DNA from: Sediminicola sp. YIK13
GTDB lineage: Bacteria; Bacteroidota; Bacteroidia; Flavobacteriales; Flavobacteriaceae
Length of the DNA: 64,000 nucleotides
Direction of reading: 5' to 3'
Assembly: GCF_001430825.1 (NCBI RefSeq)
Contig: NZ_CP010535.1
Span: 1,468,501-1,532,500, forward strand
Position numbers and translations under genes: made by a program. Position 1 is the first letter of the stretch, and each line of letters starts with the position of its first letter. Under the pieces are notes generated by a model that made no database searches, was not told the origin of the DNA, and was given only the letters and a program-made list of their open reading frames with translations. Of this stretch, positions 33,029 to 42,785 are shown piece after piece.

Positions 33029-34150
33029 ATGAAAAAAGCATATTTATTATTCGTGGTCGCGGCCATAGCCCTTACAAGTTGTAAATCTAGCAAACATGCT
33101 GACTTAGGAGATGGATTGTTCGCCAATATCCAAACCAATAAAGGCGACATCATTATTAAATTGGAAAGTAAAAACACACCTGTTACCGTGGCCAATTTTG
33201 TTTCCTTGGCAGAAGGTACCAGTCCATTTGTAAGCGATAGTCTAAAAGGCAAAAAATATTATGATGGACTTGTTTTCCACAGAGTGATTAAGGACTTTAT
33301 GATTCAAGGAGGTGATCCCACTGGCACAGGAAGAGGAAATCCAGGATATAAATTCAAGGACGAGTTTAATGACTCGCTAACCCATTCCAAGGCTGGTATC
33401 CTTTCCATGGCCAATTCTGGTCCAACCACCAATGGTAGTCAGTTTTTTATTACCCATAAAGAAACACCATTTTTAGATGGCAGACATACCGTTTTTGGTG
33501 AAGTTGTAGAGGGCATGGATGTTGTTGATAGCATTGCCAATGTAAAAACTTCCATAGAACCTATGACAAAAGATAGGCCTATTGAAGATGTTGTCATGAA
33601 TAAAGTAGAGATCATCCGCAATGGAAAAGAAGCCAAAAAGTTTGATGCCGTTCAGATCATGACCGATTATTTTGCAGAAGAGGAGGCGAAAATAAAGGTC
33701 ATGGAAAAAATGAAAGCTGACTTCTCAGCCGAAATTGAAAAACAAAAAGCAGAAGCAGAAACCTTGGCTTCTGGACTAAAAATCTACAGCATACAAGAAG
33801 GAACAGGAGAGTCTCCTAAGGTGGGCCAACAAGTAAATGTATACTATGCAGGTTATTTGGAATCTGGCGAACTGTTCGATAGTAATGTTGAGGCTGTAGC
33901 CGTAAAATATGGTAAATTTGACGATAGAATAAAAACAGGTGGTGGTTACGAAGCCATGGCTATGGATTATAGCCCTGAAGCACGTTTGATAGCTGGTTTT
34001 AGAGAAGGTCTATTATCAATGAAGGTCGGTGATAAAGTTCGCTTGTTCATTCCATCTCATTTGGGTTACGGGCCATCTGGAGCAGGAAATGTAATTCCTC
34101 CAAATGCTGATTTAGTATTTGATCTGGAAATCACCGGGATAACAGAATAA
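33029..34150 (+). CDS. Cyclophilin-FKBP fusion peptidylprolyl isomerase lipoprotein
   Basis: A 373-residue lipoprotein (MKKAYLLFVVAAIALTSC, Cys18) with two different isomerase folds. Residues about 30-190 are a cyclophilin (YYDGLVFHRVIKDFMIQGGD, NGSQFFITHKETPFLDGRHTVFGEV). After a charged helix (about 200-245), residues 250-373 are an FKBP domain (VGQQVNVYYAGYLESGELFDSN, GFREGLLSMKVGDKVRLFIPSHLGYG). I start at the ATG at 33029, because the frame further upstream begins only at a TTG. It follows gldI by 14 bases. Confidence 0.92.
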   Translation: MKKAYLLFVVAAIALTSCKSSKHADLGDGLFANIQTNKGDIIIKLESKNTPVTVANFVSLAEGTSPFVSDSLKGKKYYDGLVFHRVIKDFMIQGGDPTGTGRGNPGYKFKDEFNDSLTHSKAGILSMANSGPTTNGSQFFITHKETPFLDGRHTVFGEVVEGMDVVDSIANVKTSIEPMTKDRPIEDVVMNKVEIIRNGKEAKKFDAVQIMTDYFAEEEAKIKVMEKMKADFSAEIEKQKAEAETLASGLKIYSIQEGTGESPKVGQQVNVYYAGYLESGELFDSNVEAVAVKYGKFDDRIKTGGGYEAMAMDYSPEARLIAGFREGLLSMKVGDKVRLFIPSHLGYGPSGAGNVIPPNADLVFDLEITGITE

Positions 34151-34167
34151 CAATCTTTGATAAGCAT

Positions 34168-34197
34168 AAAAAAAGCTCGCAGTTTGCGAGCTTTTTT
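34168..34197 (+). terminator. Terminator after the isomerase operon
   Basis: GCTCGCA at 34175-34181 and TGCGAGC at 34185-34191 enclose a three-base loop, preceded by seven A and followed by six T. Confidence 0.85.
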
Positions 34198-34248
34198 ATT
34201 TTAATGGCTAACCCGTAAGGAATCAAATGGAAAAGTAACTCCACGGTT

Positions 34249-34710
34249 TTACCAACTTTGCGACTTTAATTCTATGGTGGCCTTAAGGATATCCATCTGG
34301 GATATCTGACCTACCAGGACGCCATTCTCCACAATAGGAAAACGTCGCCTTTTGGCTTGTAAAAATTTATTGGCTGCATCAAATATATCCATATTCCCAT
34401 CTATGGTCTCTACATTGGAAATCATATGTTGACCCACGGTCCTGGTCTCCCCCGGAAGGTTGTGATACTTACTTTCACTGATGTGCTTGATACAATCCCC
34501 TTCGGAAATCATTCCTATAAGTTCATAATTATCGTTCACTACCGGTCCTCCAGATATCCGATACTTGATCAATTGGACAATTACCTCTTCCACAGACTGC
34601 TCTGGCTTGAAGGTAATCAGCTTTTTGGTCATATAATCACTAACCTTTAACGAGACCATATCCTTGGACTCGCGCTGTTTCATTGGCCCCTGAAAACTCT
34701 TGATTCCCAT
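34249..34710 (-). CDS. Paired-CBS-domain protein
   Basis: The 153-residue protein consists of two CBS motifs: VSDYMTKKLITFKPEQSVEEV... with RISGGPVVNDNYELIGMISEGD, and ISNVETIDGNMDIFDAANKFLQAKRRRFPIVENGVLVGQIS. Such pairs bind adenine nucleotides and act as energy or ligand sensors. No other domain is present, so its partner is unknown. Confidence 0.88.
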   Translation of the reverse strand: MGIKSFQGPMKQRESKDMVSLKVSDYMTKKLITFKPEQSVEEVIVQLIKYRISGGPVVNDNYELIGMISEGDCIKHISESKYHNLPGETRTVGQHMISNVETIDGNMDIFDAANKFLQAKRRRFPIVENGVLVGQISQMDILKATIELKSQSW

Positions 34711-34801
34711 AATTAGTTCATTTTAAGACAATCTTTAAATTACTAAAAACAAGCGAGTTATCCAATATATTTGAGTTAAATTATTGGTCGGGTCTCAAAA
34801 C

Positions 34802-36268
34802 CTATTTTTCTGTCCTTGGTATATCCTTAAGTATTTCCAACAAAAATTTCCAAAACTTCTGGACCGATGGAATACTTACCCTTTCATCCGGAGAATGGGC
34901 ACCTTTAATAGTGGGACCAAAACTGATCATATCCATATCGGGATAATTTTTTCCCAGAATTCCACATTCCAACCCGGCATGGCAGGCAACCACATTTGCA
35001 CTATCCCCAAATACAGTTTTATACTTCTTTTCCAACACCTTTAGAATATCCGAATCAGGATTGGGGTTCCACCCTGGATAATCTCCACTTAGGGTCACCT
35101 CACAGCCTGCGAGTTCAAAGGCGCATCTTAAGGAATTTGCCAGATCCAATTTAGCAGAATTTACGGAAGACCTCGTTAGGCACATAATCTTCAAAAGTCC
35201 ATCCTTTACAACTACCCTGGCTATATTATTGGAGGTTTCCACCAAGTCGTCCATTGCAGCACTCATGGCATAGACGCCATTTTTCGCAGCATAGATCGCT
35301 TTTATTAATTTATGCTGCGCTTCTGCTTCCATCATCAATGATGGAACTTCAACCTTCTCCACCCCTACTTCTAACTGCGGTTCTGTATACTTTAATTCTT
35401 CTTTAACGGTTTCCGCCAAATCCGACATCGCTTTTTCAAATCGGGCCATATGCTTTTCCTCAATAACAACCACAGCGAAACTTTCTCTGGGAATGGCATT
35501 GCGAAGGCTTCCGCCATTAATTTCAGAAACTCCAATATTAAAATCAACACAAGCCATATACAGCAGCCTGTTCATGATTTTATTGGCATTCCCGAATCCT
35601 CGGTGGATATCCATCCCACTGTGCCCACCTTGCAAACCTTTCACAGTAATGGTAAAGGCTATCTGATTTTTGGGAACAGCTACCTCCTTATATTTTCTAG
35701 TTGCAGTAACATCTACACCCCCAGCACAGCCTATATCTATCTCATCATCCTCCTCTGTATCCAAATTCAGTAGTATTTCACCTTGCAACACGCCACCCTT
35801 AAGTCCCATAGCGCCTGTCATACCAGTTTCTTCATCGATAGTAAACAAAGCCTCTATTGCCGGATGAACCGCGGTATCACTTTCCAATAAAGCCATGATC
35901 GCAGCAACCCCCATACCATTATCCGCCCCAAGGGTCGTTCCTTTAGCCTTTACCCAATCCCCTTCAATCCTCATCTCTATCCCTTGTACATCAAAATCAA
36001 AAACAGTGTCGGTGTTTTTTTGGTGCACCATATCCAAATGCGATTGCAGGGTAACCATCTTTCTGTCCTCCATGCCACTTGTAGCCGGCTTACGGATAAT
36101 GACATTACCAACCTCATCTTTAAACGTTTCCAATCCTAGGGATGTTCCAAAATCCATCATAAATTGAATAACTCGTTCTTCTTTTTTTGAGGGTCTTGGG
36201 ACCGCATTTAAATCAGCGAATTTGTTCCAAACATTTGCGGGTTCCAATTGACGTACTTCTTTGCTCAT
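34802..36268 (-). CDS. pepD: Aminoacyl-histidine dipeptidase (M20 family)
   Basis: PepD (carnosinase-type) cleaves Xaa-His dipeptides and related cytosolic peptides with two metals. The 488-residue protein has metal ligands in TLQSHLDMVHQKN and GTTLGADNGMGVA. The catalytic Glu lies in FTIDEETGMTGA, and DTEEDDEIDIGCAGG is characteristic of the PepD subgroup. Length fits PepD (about 485). Confidence 0.94.
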   Translation of the reverse strand: MSKEVRQLEPANVWNKFADLNAVPRPSKKEERVIQFMMDFGTSLGLETFKDEVGNVIIRKPATSGMEDRKMVTLQSHLDMVHQKNTDTVFDFDVQGIEMRIEGDWVKAKGTTLGADNGMGVAAIMALLESDTAVHPAIEALFTIDEETGMTGAMGLKGGVLQGEILLNLDTEEDDEIDIGCAGGVDVTATRKYKEVAVPKNQIAFTITVKGLQGGHSGMDIHRGFGNANKIMNRLLYMACVDFNIGVSEINGGSLRNAIPRESFAVVVIEEKHMARFEKAMSDLAETVKEELKYTEPQLEVGVEKVEVPSLMMEAEAQHKLIKAIYAAKNGVYAMSAAMDDLVETSNNIARVVVKDGLLKIMCLTRSSVNSAKLDLANSLRCAFELAGCEVTLSGDYPGWNPNPDSDILKVLEKKYKTVFGDSANVVACHAGLECGILGKNYPDMDMISFGPTIKGAHSPDERVSIPSVQKFWKFLLEILKDIPRTEK

Positions 36269-36289
36269 AAGATTTTATAAAATTGAACC

Positions 36290-36297
36290 CAAAAATA
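36290..36297 (-). promoter_or_regulatory. -7 promoter element for pepD
   Basis: TATTTTTG on the minus strand, 21 bases before the pepD start. Confidence 0.5.
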
Positions 36298-36381
36298 CAC
36301 ATTGAAAAACGACTATACCACAGTTGTGACCATTTAACATTTAATTAGAGCATTGGTCTACAAATACTAATTCTGATTGGT

Positions 36382-36389
36382 TATTTTTG
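36382..36389 (+). promoter_or_regulatory. -7 promoter element 5 bases before the DUF3810 gene
   Basis: TATTTTTG ends five bases before the ATG at 36395, the same spacing as at nrnA and the TrmH-type gene. Confidence 0.5.
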
Positions 36390-36394
36390 ATTTG

Positions 36395-37462
36395 ATGAAC
36401 AACCGTTTAAAAAATACTATTGCCCTATCTCTTATCCCACAAATTATTTTGGTTAAATGGATAGGACAATACCCCAGATTTATAGAAACTTATTACAGTT
36501 TAGGGGTATATCCATTTCTATCCAAAATTTCCAGAACTGCTTTTGGGTGGATTCCTTTTTCTGCTGGTGACATCATTTATGCATTGTTATTCCTGGCCAT
36601 CATACGTTATTTAATTTTGAAAAGGAACAAGATAAAACAACAACCCAAGTCCTTTATACGAAATATTTTTGTGGTGCTCTCTACGGCCTATTTCACCTTT
36701 CATCTACTTTGGGGCCTAAATTATTACAGGATCCCTTTAAGCGAGACCCTATCACTGGAAGAAACCAATAACAGCCAAGCTTTGGAATCATTTGTTGAAA
36801 AGCTGATTTATAAAACAAATGAAACGCAAATGCTCATTACAGCTGATAGCTCACAGTTGGTCAAGGTACCCTATACCAAAAAACAAATACTGGAAAAGAC
36901 GGTAAAAGGGTATCAAGAATTAGAATCCCAATTTTCCATATTTCAATACCAACGGCCAAGTCTCAAAAATTCCTTGTTCAGCACAGGTCTTTCCTATATG
37001 GGTTATGGTGGATACCTCAATCCCTTTACCAATGAGGCACAAGTAAATGCTTTGCTTCCCAATTTTAGATATCCTGTGGTTGCAGGACACGAAGTGGGAC
37101 ACCAGTTGGGGTATTCAGCTGAAAATGAGACCAATTTTATAGGATATCTGGTAACCGCCTCCAATAGCGATATTTATTTTAAGTACTCTGCTTATTCCTA
37201 TGCCCTAGCCTATTGCCTTTCCGATATTAGGAAAAGTGACGAGCCTACATTTGAAAGATTATTAAAAAAAATAAATGGTGGCGTGTTAAAAAATTATAAT
37301 GAGATTACCGAATTCTGGGCAACCTATAAAAATCCGACCGAACCTATATTTAAATCCATTTTTGATACTTTTTTAAAGGCCAATAATCAATCTAAGGGCA
37401 TCGATAGCTACAACGCCGTGGTAACGCTTTTGATAAATTACCATGAAGAACATCCTTTATAA
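36395..37462 (+). CDS. DUF3810 membrane metalloprotease-like protein
   Basis: The 355-residue protein has three N-terminal hydrophobic segments (within residues 1-110) and a soluble C-terminal domain with the zinc-protease signature HEVGH (His232, Glu233, His236) and Glu243 in YSAENETNF. This matches the DUF3810 family, thought to be zinc peptidases but with no known substrate. The ATG at 36395 is chosen, because a longer frame from 36377 runs through the promoter element. Confidence 0.84.
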   Translation: MNNRLKNTIALSLIPQIILVKWIGQYPRFIETYYSLGVYPFLSKISRTAFGWIPFSAGDIIYALLFLAIIRYLILKRNKIKQQPKSFIRNIFVVLSTAYFTFHLLWGLNYYRIPLSETLSLEETNNSQALESFVEKLIYKTNETQMLITADSSQLVKVPYTKKQILEKTVKGYQELESQFSIFQYQRPSLKNSLFSTGLSYMGYGGYLNPFTNEAQVNALLPNFRYPVVAGHEVGHQLGYSAENETNFIGYLVTASNSDIYFKYSAYSYALAYCLSDIRKSDEPTFERLLKKINGGVLKNYNEITEFWATYKNPTEPIFKSIFDTFLKANNQSKGIDSYNAVVTLLINYHEEHPL

Positions 37463-37544
37463 TGTTAAAAAAAAGTGAATACGGGCTAGAAGAGTCTTAA
37501 GAATTCTACCTTTAAAGAGACTAATTTAAAACACCCTTATAAAA

Positions 37545-40496
37545 ATGAAAATGCGACTTCTAGTCTTGGCCATCTTATGGTCGAGCACAACTTTGTTTGC
37601 ACAAGATTATTTTCCTAAAAATGATGGCGTAAAAACAACGAACAACAATTACACAGCATTTACCAATGCAAAAATTTATGTGACTCCAACACAAATCATC
37701 GATGGTGGAACCTTACTTATCCAAAATGGCAAGGTAGTACAAGCAGGTAAGACAGTAACCCTACCAAAAAGCACAATTGTTATTGATTTGAACGGGAAAT
37801 CGATCTACCCTTCGTTTATCGATATCTATTCAGATTTTGGTGTAGAAAAACCAAAAAAAGCCACCGGTGGTGGGAGAAGTGGAGAATATGACCCTTCTAG
37901 GGAAGGCTATTACTGGAACGACCATGTAATGCCAGAGAATAAGGCGATATCCGTATTCAAGTACGATGATAAAAAGGCCAAGGAAATGCGTGATGCTGGA
38001 TTCGGTGTGGTTAACTCACACATTCAGGATGGTATTGCCCGAGGAACAGGGATCCTTGTAGCCTTAAATGGCGCCGGAAATGATGCCGAAAGAATTTTGG
38101 ATGATGCTTCAGCTCAGTATTTCTCGTTTGATAAGAGCATAGCCAAAACTCAAGCCTATCCTTCTTCATTAATGGGCTCCATGGCTTTATTGAGACAAAT
38201 GTACAGTGATGCAGATTGGTATTCCAAAGGGAACTCCAAAACCAAGGATCTTTCTTTAGAGGCCTTAAACAAAAACAAAGGATTAATATCCATCTTTGAA
38301 GCAAAGGACAAAGGAAATGCTCTAAGGGCAGATAAAATTGGGGATGCCAATAATCTGCAGTATGTTATCCTAGGCGGAGGAAACGAATATGAAAGCATAA
38401 ATGAAATAAAGGGGACCAATGCTAAGTTTATTTTGCCCCTAAATTTCCCGGACGCTTATGATGTATCTAATCCATACCAGGCATCCGTTGTGACTTTGGA
38501 AGATATGAGGTATTGGAACCAAGCTCCTGCCAATCCAAAAGTTATGGCAGAAAATGGTGTTGCATTCTCTTTAACACTATACGATTTAAAATCCCCATCA
38601 GCATTCAAAGATAAGTTGATGCAGGCCATTGAACATGGACTTTCCAAAACAAAGGCTTTGGAAGCACTGACTACAACACCAGCTAATATTTTAGGGAAAT
38701 CTAGCCAAATAGGATCCCTTACCCCTGGCAGTTATGCCAATTTCTTGATTACTTCGGGAGATGTTTTTGACAAGGGTACCACACTTTATGAAAACTGGGT
38801 TCAGGGAACAAAAAATATTATAAATAACAAAGACCAAAAGGATATTCGTGGAAATTATGACCTAGCCATTGGTGGAACTACTTATAAAGTTGCCATTTCT
38901 GGAGAAGTCAATAAACCAAAATCGGAAATCACTCAGGATACCGTCAAATTGAAATCGAAAATCAGTTATGATGATAACTGGTTGGATCTTAGCTTCAACA
39001 CGGATAAAGGTGAAAAAATATACCGCATGACCGCCCTAGTAATTCCTTCTTCCGATACTATTAGCGGGCGTCTTATTTTGCCAGATGGTAACGAGTCTTC
39101 TTTCAATGCCGTAAGAACAAAAGCCTTTACCGAAAAAGAAGATGAGAAAAAAGACAAAGAAGCTCCAGTTTTGGTTCCAGTTACCTATCCTAATGTTGGG
39201 CATGGATATGCTTCCAAACCGGTACAAGAAACCATGTTATTCAAAAATGCCACTGTTTGGACCAGTGAAGATGCCGGGATTTTGGAAAACACCGATGTCC
39301 TGATAAAAAATGGCAAGATTTCCAAGATTGGAAAGGGCCTTAGCTCAAGTGGCGCAACTATTATAGACGCTACAGGAAAGCACCTGACTGCCGGAATTAT
39401 TGATGAACACAGTCATATTGCTGCTCTTGCCGTAAATGAAGGCGGGCAAAATTCATCAGCAGAAGTCAAGATGGAAGATGTTGTAGATCCAGAGGATGTT
39501 GGTATTTACAGGGACCTTGCAGGTGGGGTTACCTCCATACAAATTCTACATGGTTCTGCCAATCCCATTGGAGGACGTTCTGCCATAATTAAACTTAAAT
39601 GGGGTGAAACTGCGGATAAGATGATCTACAGCAATTCCCCTAAATTCATAAAGTTTGCCTTGGGAGAGAATGTGAAGCAATCCAATTGGGGAAGCTTCAG
39701 TCGTTTTCCACAAACCAGGATGGGTGTAGAACAGTTATTTATGGACTATTTCCAAAGAGGAAAGGAATATGATGCCAAAAAGAAAAGTGGGCAGCCATAC
39801 CGCTACGATGAGGAAATGGAAGTTATTGCAGAAATCCTAAATGGTGAGCGTTACATAAGCTGTCACTCTTATGTGCAAAGTGAAATAAATATGTTGATGA
39901 AGGTCGCCGATAAATTCGGATTTAAAGTAAACACCTTTACCCATATCCTTGAAGGATATAAGGTTGCCGATAAAATGGCCGAACATGGAGTTGGCGGTTC
40001 TACCTTTAGTGACTGGTGGGCGTACAAATTTGAAGTGAATGATGCAATTCCATATAATGCAGCCATAATGCACAGTCAGGGAGTAACGGTTGCTATCAAC
40101 AGTGATGATGCAGAAATGTCCAGAAGATTGAACCAAGAAGCTGCAAAAACAGTGAAATATGGAGGTATGAGTGAATTGGAAGCTTGGAAGACTGTAACTA
40201 TCAACCCTGCTAAGCTATTGCATATCGATAATCGAGTGGGTAGTATCAAAGAAGGTAAGGACGCTGATGTAGTTTTATGGAACAACCATCCGCTATCTAT
40301 TTACACCAAAGCCGAAAAGACCTTAATTGATGGGGCTATTTATTTTGATCTTGAAAAAGACAAGCAATTGAGACAATCCATTGACCAAGAACGAAACACC
40401 TTGATCAACATGATGTTAAAGGAAAAAAATGGTGGTAATGCAACACAAGCTCCTGTAAAAAAAGAAAATAGACTACTGCATTGTGATAGCTTATAA
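37545..40496 (+). CDS. Secreted double amidohydrolase-family protein
   Basis: The 983-residue protein has a signal peptide (MKMRLLVLAILWSSTTLFAQ). It contains two metal-dependent amidohydrolase modules of the imidazolonepropionase-like type. In the C-terminal one the metal motif is intact: DEHSH with His622 and His624, later HSYVQSEINMLMKVADKFGFK, FTHILEGYKVADKMAEHG and INSDDAEMSRRLNQEA. In the N-terminal one the same place reads DIYSD (93-97), so the ligands are lost. Each module still ends in the family's conserved NPA-x-LLH or NILG-type segment. The substrate is unknown. It overlaps or adjoins a second, related gene. Confidence 0.87.
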   Translation: MKMRLLVLAILWSSTTLFAQDYFPKNDGVKTTNNNYTAFTNAKIYVTPTQIIDGGTLLIQNGKVVQAGKTVTLPKSTIVIDLNGKSIYPSFIDIYSDFGVEKPKKATGGGRSGEYDPSREGYYWNDHVMPENKAISVFKYDDKKAKEMRDAGFGVVNSHIQDGIARGTGILVALNGAGNDAERILDDASAQYFSFDKSIAKTQAYPSSLMGSMALLRQMYSDADWYSKGNSKTKDLSLEALNKNKGLISIFEAKDKGNALRADKIGDANNLQYVILGGGNEYESINEIKGTNAKFILPLNFPDAYDVSNPYQASVVTLEDMRYWNQAPANPKVMAENGVAFSLTLYDLKSPSAFKDKLMQAIEHGLSKTKALEALTTTPANILGKSSQIGSLTPGSYANFLITSGDVFDKGTTLYENWVQGTKNIINNKDQKDIRGNYDLAIGGTTYKVAISGEVNKPKSEITQDTVKLKSKISYDDNWLDLSFNTDKGEKIYRMTALVIPSSDTISGRLILPDGNESSFNAVRTKAFTEKEDEKKDKEAPVLVPVTYPNVGHGYASKPVQETMLFKNATVWTSEDAGILENTDVLIKNGKISKIGKGLSSSGATIIDATGKHLTAGIIDEHSHIAALAVNEGGQNSSAEVKMEDVVDPEDVGIYRDLAGGVTSIQILHGSANPIGGRSAIIKLKWGETADKMIYSNSPKFIKFALGENVKQSNWGSFSRFPQTRMGVEQLFMDYFQRGKEYDAKKKSGQPYRYDEEMEVIAEILNGERYISCHSYVQSEINMLMKVADKFGFKVNTFTHILEGYKVADKMAEHGVGGSTFSDWWAYKFEVNDAIPYNAAIMHSQGVTVAINSDDAEMSRRLNQEAAKTVKYGGMSELEAWKTVTINPAKLLHIDNRVGSIKEGKDADVVLWNNHPLSIYTKAEKTLIDGAIYFDLEKDKQLRQSIDQERNTLINMMLKEKNGGNATQAPVKKENRLLHCDSL

Positions 40497-40524
40497 GCCT
40501 TTTAAAAACATAAAAATAAAAGAA

Positions 40525-41817
40525 ATGAAAATTAAAACATACATACCATTAATCCTGCTGGCGCTTATAAGTTCCCTTGGCTTTGCCCAGCAGACTCCGG
40601 CTTCTGCGCAGAAAGAAGCTATGACCATAACAGGTGCCACAGCCCATATTGGGGACGGCACTGTTATGGAAAACAGCACCTTGGTGTTTGAAAACGGCAA
40701 AATTACTGCACTTGGCGGACCTGAAACCCCGACCAAAGGAACCGTAATCAACGCCGAAGGAAAACATGTTTATCCTGGGTTTATTACCCCTTGTTCCTCT
40801 TTAGGACTCGTAGAGGTAGATGCAGTACGAGCAAGTAATGACCAAGATGAAATTGGTGATATGATCCCTCATGTACGCAGTTTAATCGCCTATAATGCGG
40901 AATCAAAGGTCGTAGAAAGTATGCGTCCCAATGGTGTTTTATTGGGGCAGATATCTCCTAAGGGAGGTAGAATTTCCGGAACCTCCTCTATCGTTCAGTT
41001 CGATGCTTGGAACTGGGAAGACGCCGCAGTCAAAACTGACGATGGAATACATTTAAACTGGCCGAACACATATAGAAGAGGCCGTTGGTGGATGGGAGAA
41101 CCTAGGGGTTTACAACCAAATAAAGATTACACTAAAGATGTTAGTGAAATTGAGGTTTTTGTTCAAAATTCAGCCGTGTACAACAAAGGAACTTCCAACG
41201 AGAAAAATCCAGTTTTCAATGCTATGAAAGGTGTTTTCAGCGGATCTCAAAGAATGTTTGTTTACGCCAATGGAGAAAAGGAAATGATTGATGCCGTTAC
41301 CAAACTTAAAAATTGGGGGATCAAAAACGTTGTTATTGTGGGAGGTTACAACGCCTTGAAGATTACTGACTTCTTAAAAGCACAGAATGTTCCTATATTG
41401 GTAAATCTACCCCATGACCTTCCAAGCTTGGATGATGATGCTTACGATCTACCTTATAAATTACCAAAACTATTAACAGAAGCGGGTCTTTTGGTAGGTA
41501 TCCAAAATATTGATGCTGCCAATTTCCAAGCTCGGAATCTACCCTTCTATGCCGGACAAGTAGCTGGGCAAGGATTGGACAAAGAAAAGGCGTTGGCCCT
41601 GATCTCCTCCAATACTGCAAAAATTTTGGGAATAGATGACCAATATGGTACTTTGGCAATAGGTAAAAGTGCCACCCTTTTTATCTCTGAAGGTGATGCT
41701 TTGGATATGCGTACCAATAAATTGAGCCATGCATTCATAGATGGACGCATGTTATCATTGGAAACACACCAGACAGAATTATGGAAACGATATATGGGAA
41801 AATACAACGGTAAATAA
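40525..41817 (+). CDS. Secreted amidohydrolase-family protein lacking the metal motif
   Basis: A 430-residue exported protein (signal MKIKTYIPLILLALISSLGFA). It has amidohydrolase-like strands (MTITGATAHIGDGTVMENST, GKHVYPGFITP) and the C-terminal ALISSNTAKILGIDDQYGTLAIGK. At the usual HxH position it has TPCSS (88-92), so it is probably not catalytic in the normal way. It resembles the N-terminal half of the preceding protein and begins 28 bases after it, so the two may form a complex. The ATG at 40525 is chosen for its signal peptide; a longer frame from 40483 overlaps the upstream gene. Confidence 0.83.
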   Translation: MKIKTYIPLILLALISSLGFAQQTPASAQKEAMTITGATAHIGDGTVMENSTLVFENGKITALGGPETPTKGTVINAEGKHVYPGFITPCSSLGLVEVDAVRASNDQDEIGDMIPHVRSLIAYNAESKVVESMRPNGVLLGQISPKGGRISGTSSIVQFDAWNWEDAAVKTDDGIHLNWPNTYRRGRWWMGEPRGLQPNKDYTKDVSEIEVFVQNSAVYNKGTSNEKNPVFNAMKGVFSGSQRMFVYANGEKEMIDAVTKLKNWGIKNVVIVGGYNALKITDFLKAQNVPILVNLPHDLPSLDDDAYDLPYKLPKLLTEAGLLVGIQNIDAANFQARNLPFYAGQVAGQGLDKEKALALISSNTAKILGIDDQYGTLAIGKSATLFISEGDALDMRTNKLSHAFIDGRMLSLETHQTELWKRYMGKYNGK

Positions 41818-41836
41818 TCCTGTATTTCTTAAACTA

Positions 41837-41880
41837 AAAATCCCTGTAGATAAGAAAACTTAACTACAGGGATTTTGTTA
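41837..41880. terminator. Long bidirectional terminator
   Basis: A 13-base perfect stem, 41837-41849 with 41864-41876 (CCCTGTAG paired with CTACAGGG plus A/T ends). The loop extends the helix with TAAG/CTTA around an AAAA tetraloop. It serves the amidohydrolase gene and the converging lipoprotein gene. Confidence 0.85.
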
Positions 41881-41893
41881 TTTTAGATACTTA

Positions 41894-42709
41894 CTACTCT
41901 TGGACCTTTCCTTCCACAAAATTTGCTTGTGCTGGCTTTTCAAAGAAAGATTCGGGTTTTGCCGTTTCACTCAAGACTACATTTTCAAAAGAAACCGTAT
42001 TTTGACTTTCTTTCATAGTCCTGCCTTCATAGGTATACCAGGACATTGATTTTGGCAAAACAACATCGGACACTTTCATCCAGTCATTATATCGAATCCA
42101 TTTTACGGTATCTGACTTCTCTCCACTTCTATAACTTACAGTATACCCCAGCCAGGCCATTTGGAAGGTCTCTGGATCGTAATGGATATAATATTCATCC
42201 TTGTAAGAGATCCCGACCCCTGGATTATAGGATATGCTAATCCCTGGATAGGTTTTACCCTCAAATAAGACATCTTCAGCAGTACCATAAACAATACCGT
42301 CATCGGCCAAAACAAAAGGCATGGCATAAAAATAGAACATAAGGTTATGGTAGAAAACAGGATCCCCTTGGTAAGAATTAGTAGTGTCCATTAACCAAAC
42401 TTGTTCTCCATCGAACCCCATGGAAAAATCGGGCGTTACCACCTTATCCATTCTGGAATATAAGTTAATGGTATGGGTTTCTGTTTTTTCAGGCTTTGGA
42501 ATATCGTATGCCAAACTTTTCTTGTTTTTCCAGTTTTCCAGTCCACCATGCGCCTCAAATATTTTCACTAGACCTTGAGGATATTTACCAAAGTCCATTT
42601 GCTCCACTTCCGTTGATGCTTCCACATCCATGACAGGTTGCTCTGTTTTTTTCGCTTCCTTACAGGATAACAAACCTATAAAGAGCATTACTAGTATTGA
42701 ATATTTCAT
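41894..42709 (-). CDS. DUF6503-like lipoprotein
   Basis: A 271-residue lipoprotein (MKYSILVMLFIGLLSC, Cys16) with a beta-rich body: IFEAHGGLENWKNKKSLAYDI, MDKVVTPDFSMGFDGEQVWLMD, YYIHYDPETFQMAWLGYTV. These features resemble flavobacterial DUF6503 proteins, whose fold is similar to outer-membrane lipoprotein carriers of the LolA/LolB type. No function can be stated. Confidence 0.7.
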   Translation of the reverse strand: MKYSILVMLFIGLLSCKEAKKTEQPVMDVEASTEVEQMDFGKYPQGLVKIFEAHGGLENWKNKKSLAYDIPKPEKTETHTINLYSRMDKVVTPDFSMGFDGEQVWLMDTTNSYQGDPVFYHNLMFYFYAMPFVLADDGIVYGTAEDVLFEGKTYPGISISYNPGVGISYKDEYYIHYDPETFQMAWLGYTVSYRSGEKSDTVKWIRYNDWMKVSDVVLPKSMSWYTYEGRTMKESQNTVSFENVVLSETAKPESFFEKPAQANFVEGKVQE

Positions 42710-42772
42710 GTAGTATTAAGTTAGAATTTTACAATTTGTCGTACGCAACGGTATTAGTTTACGGGATTAGAT

Positions 42773-42780
42773 TATTTTTG
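42773..42780 (+). promoter_or_regulatory. -7 promoter element 5 bases before the TrmH-type gene
   Basis: TATTTTTG ends five bases before the ATG at 42786, again implying a leaderless or nearly leaderless message. Confidence 0.55.
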
Positions 42781-42785
42781 TACCA

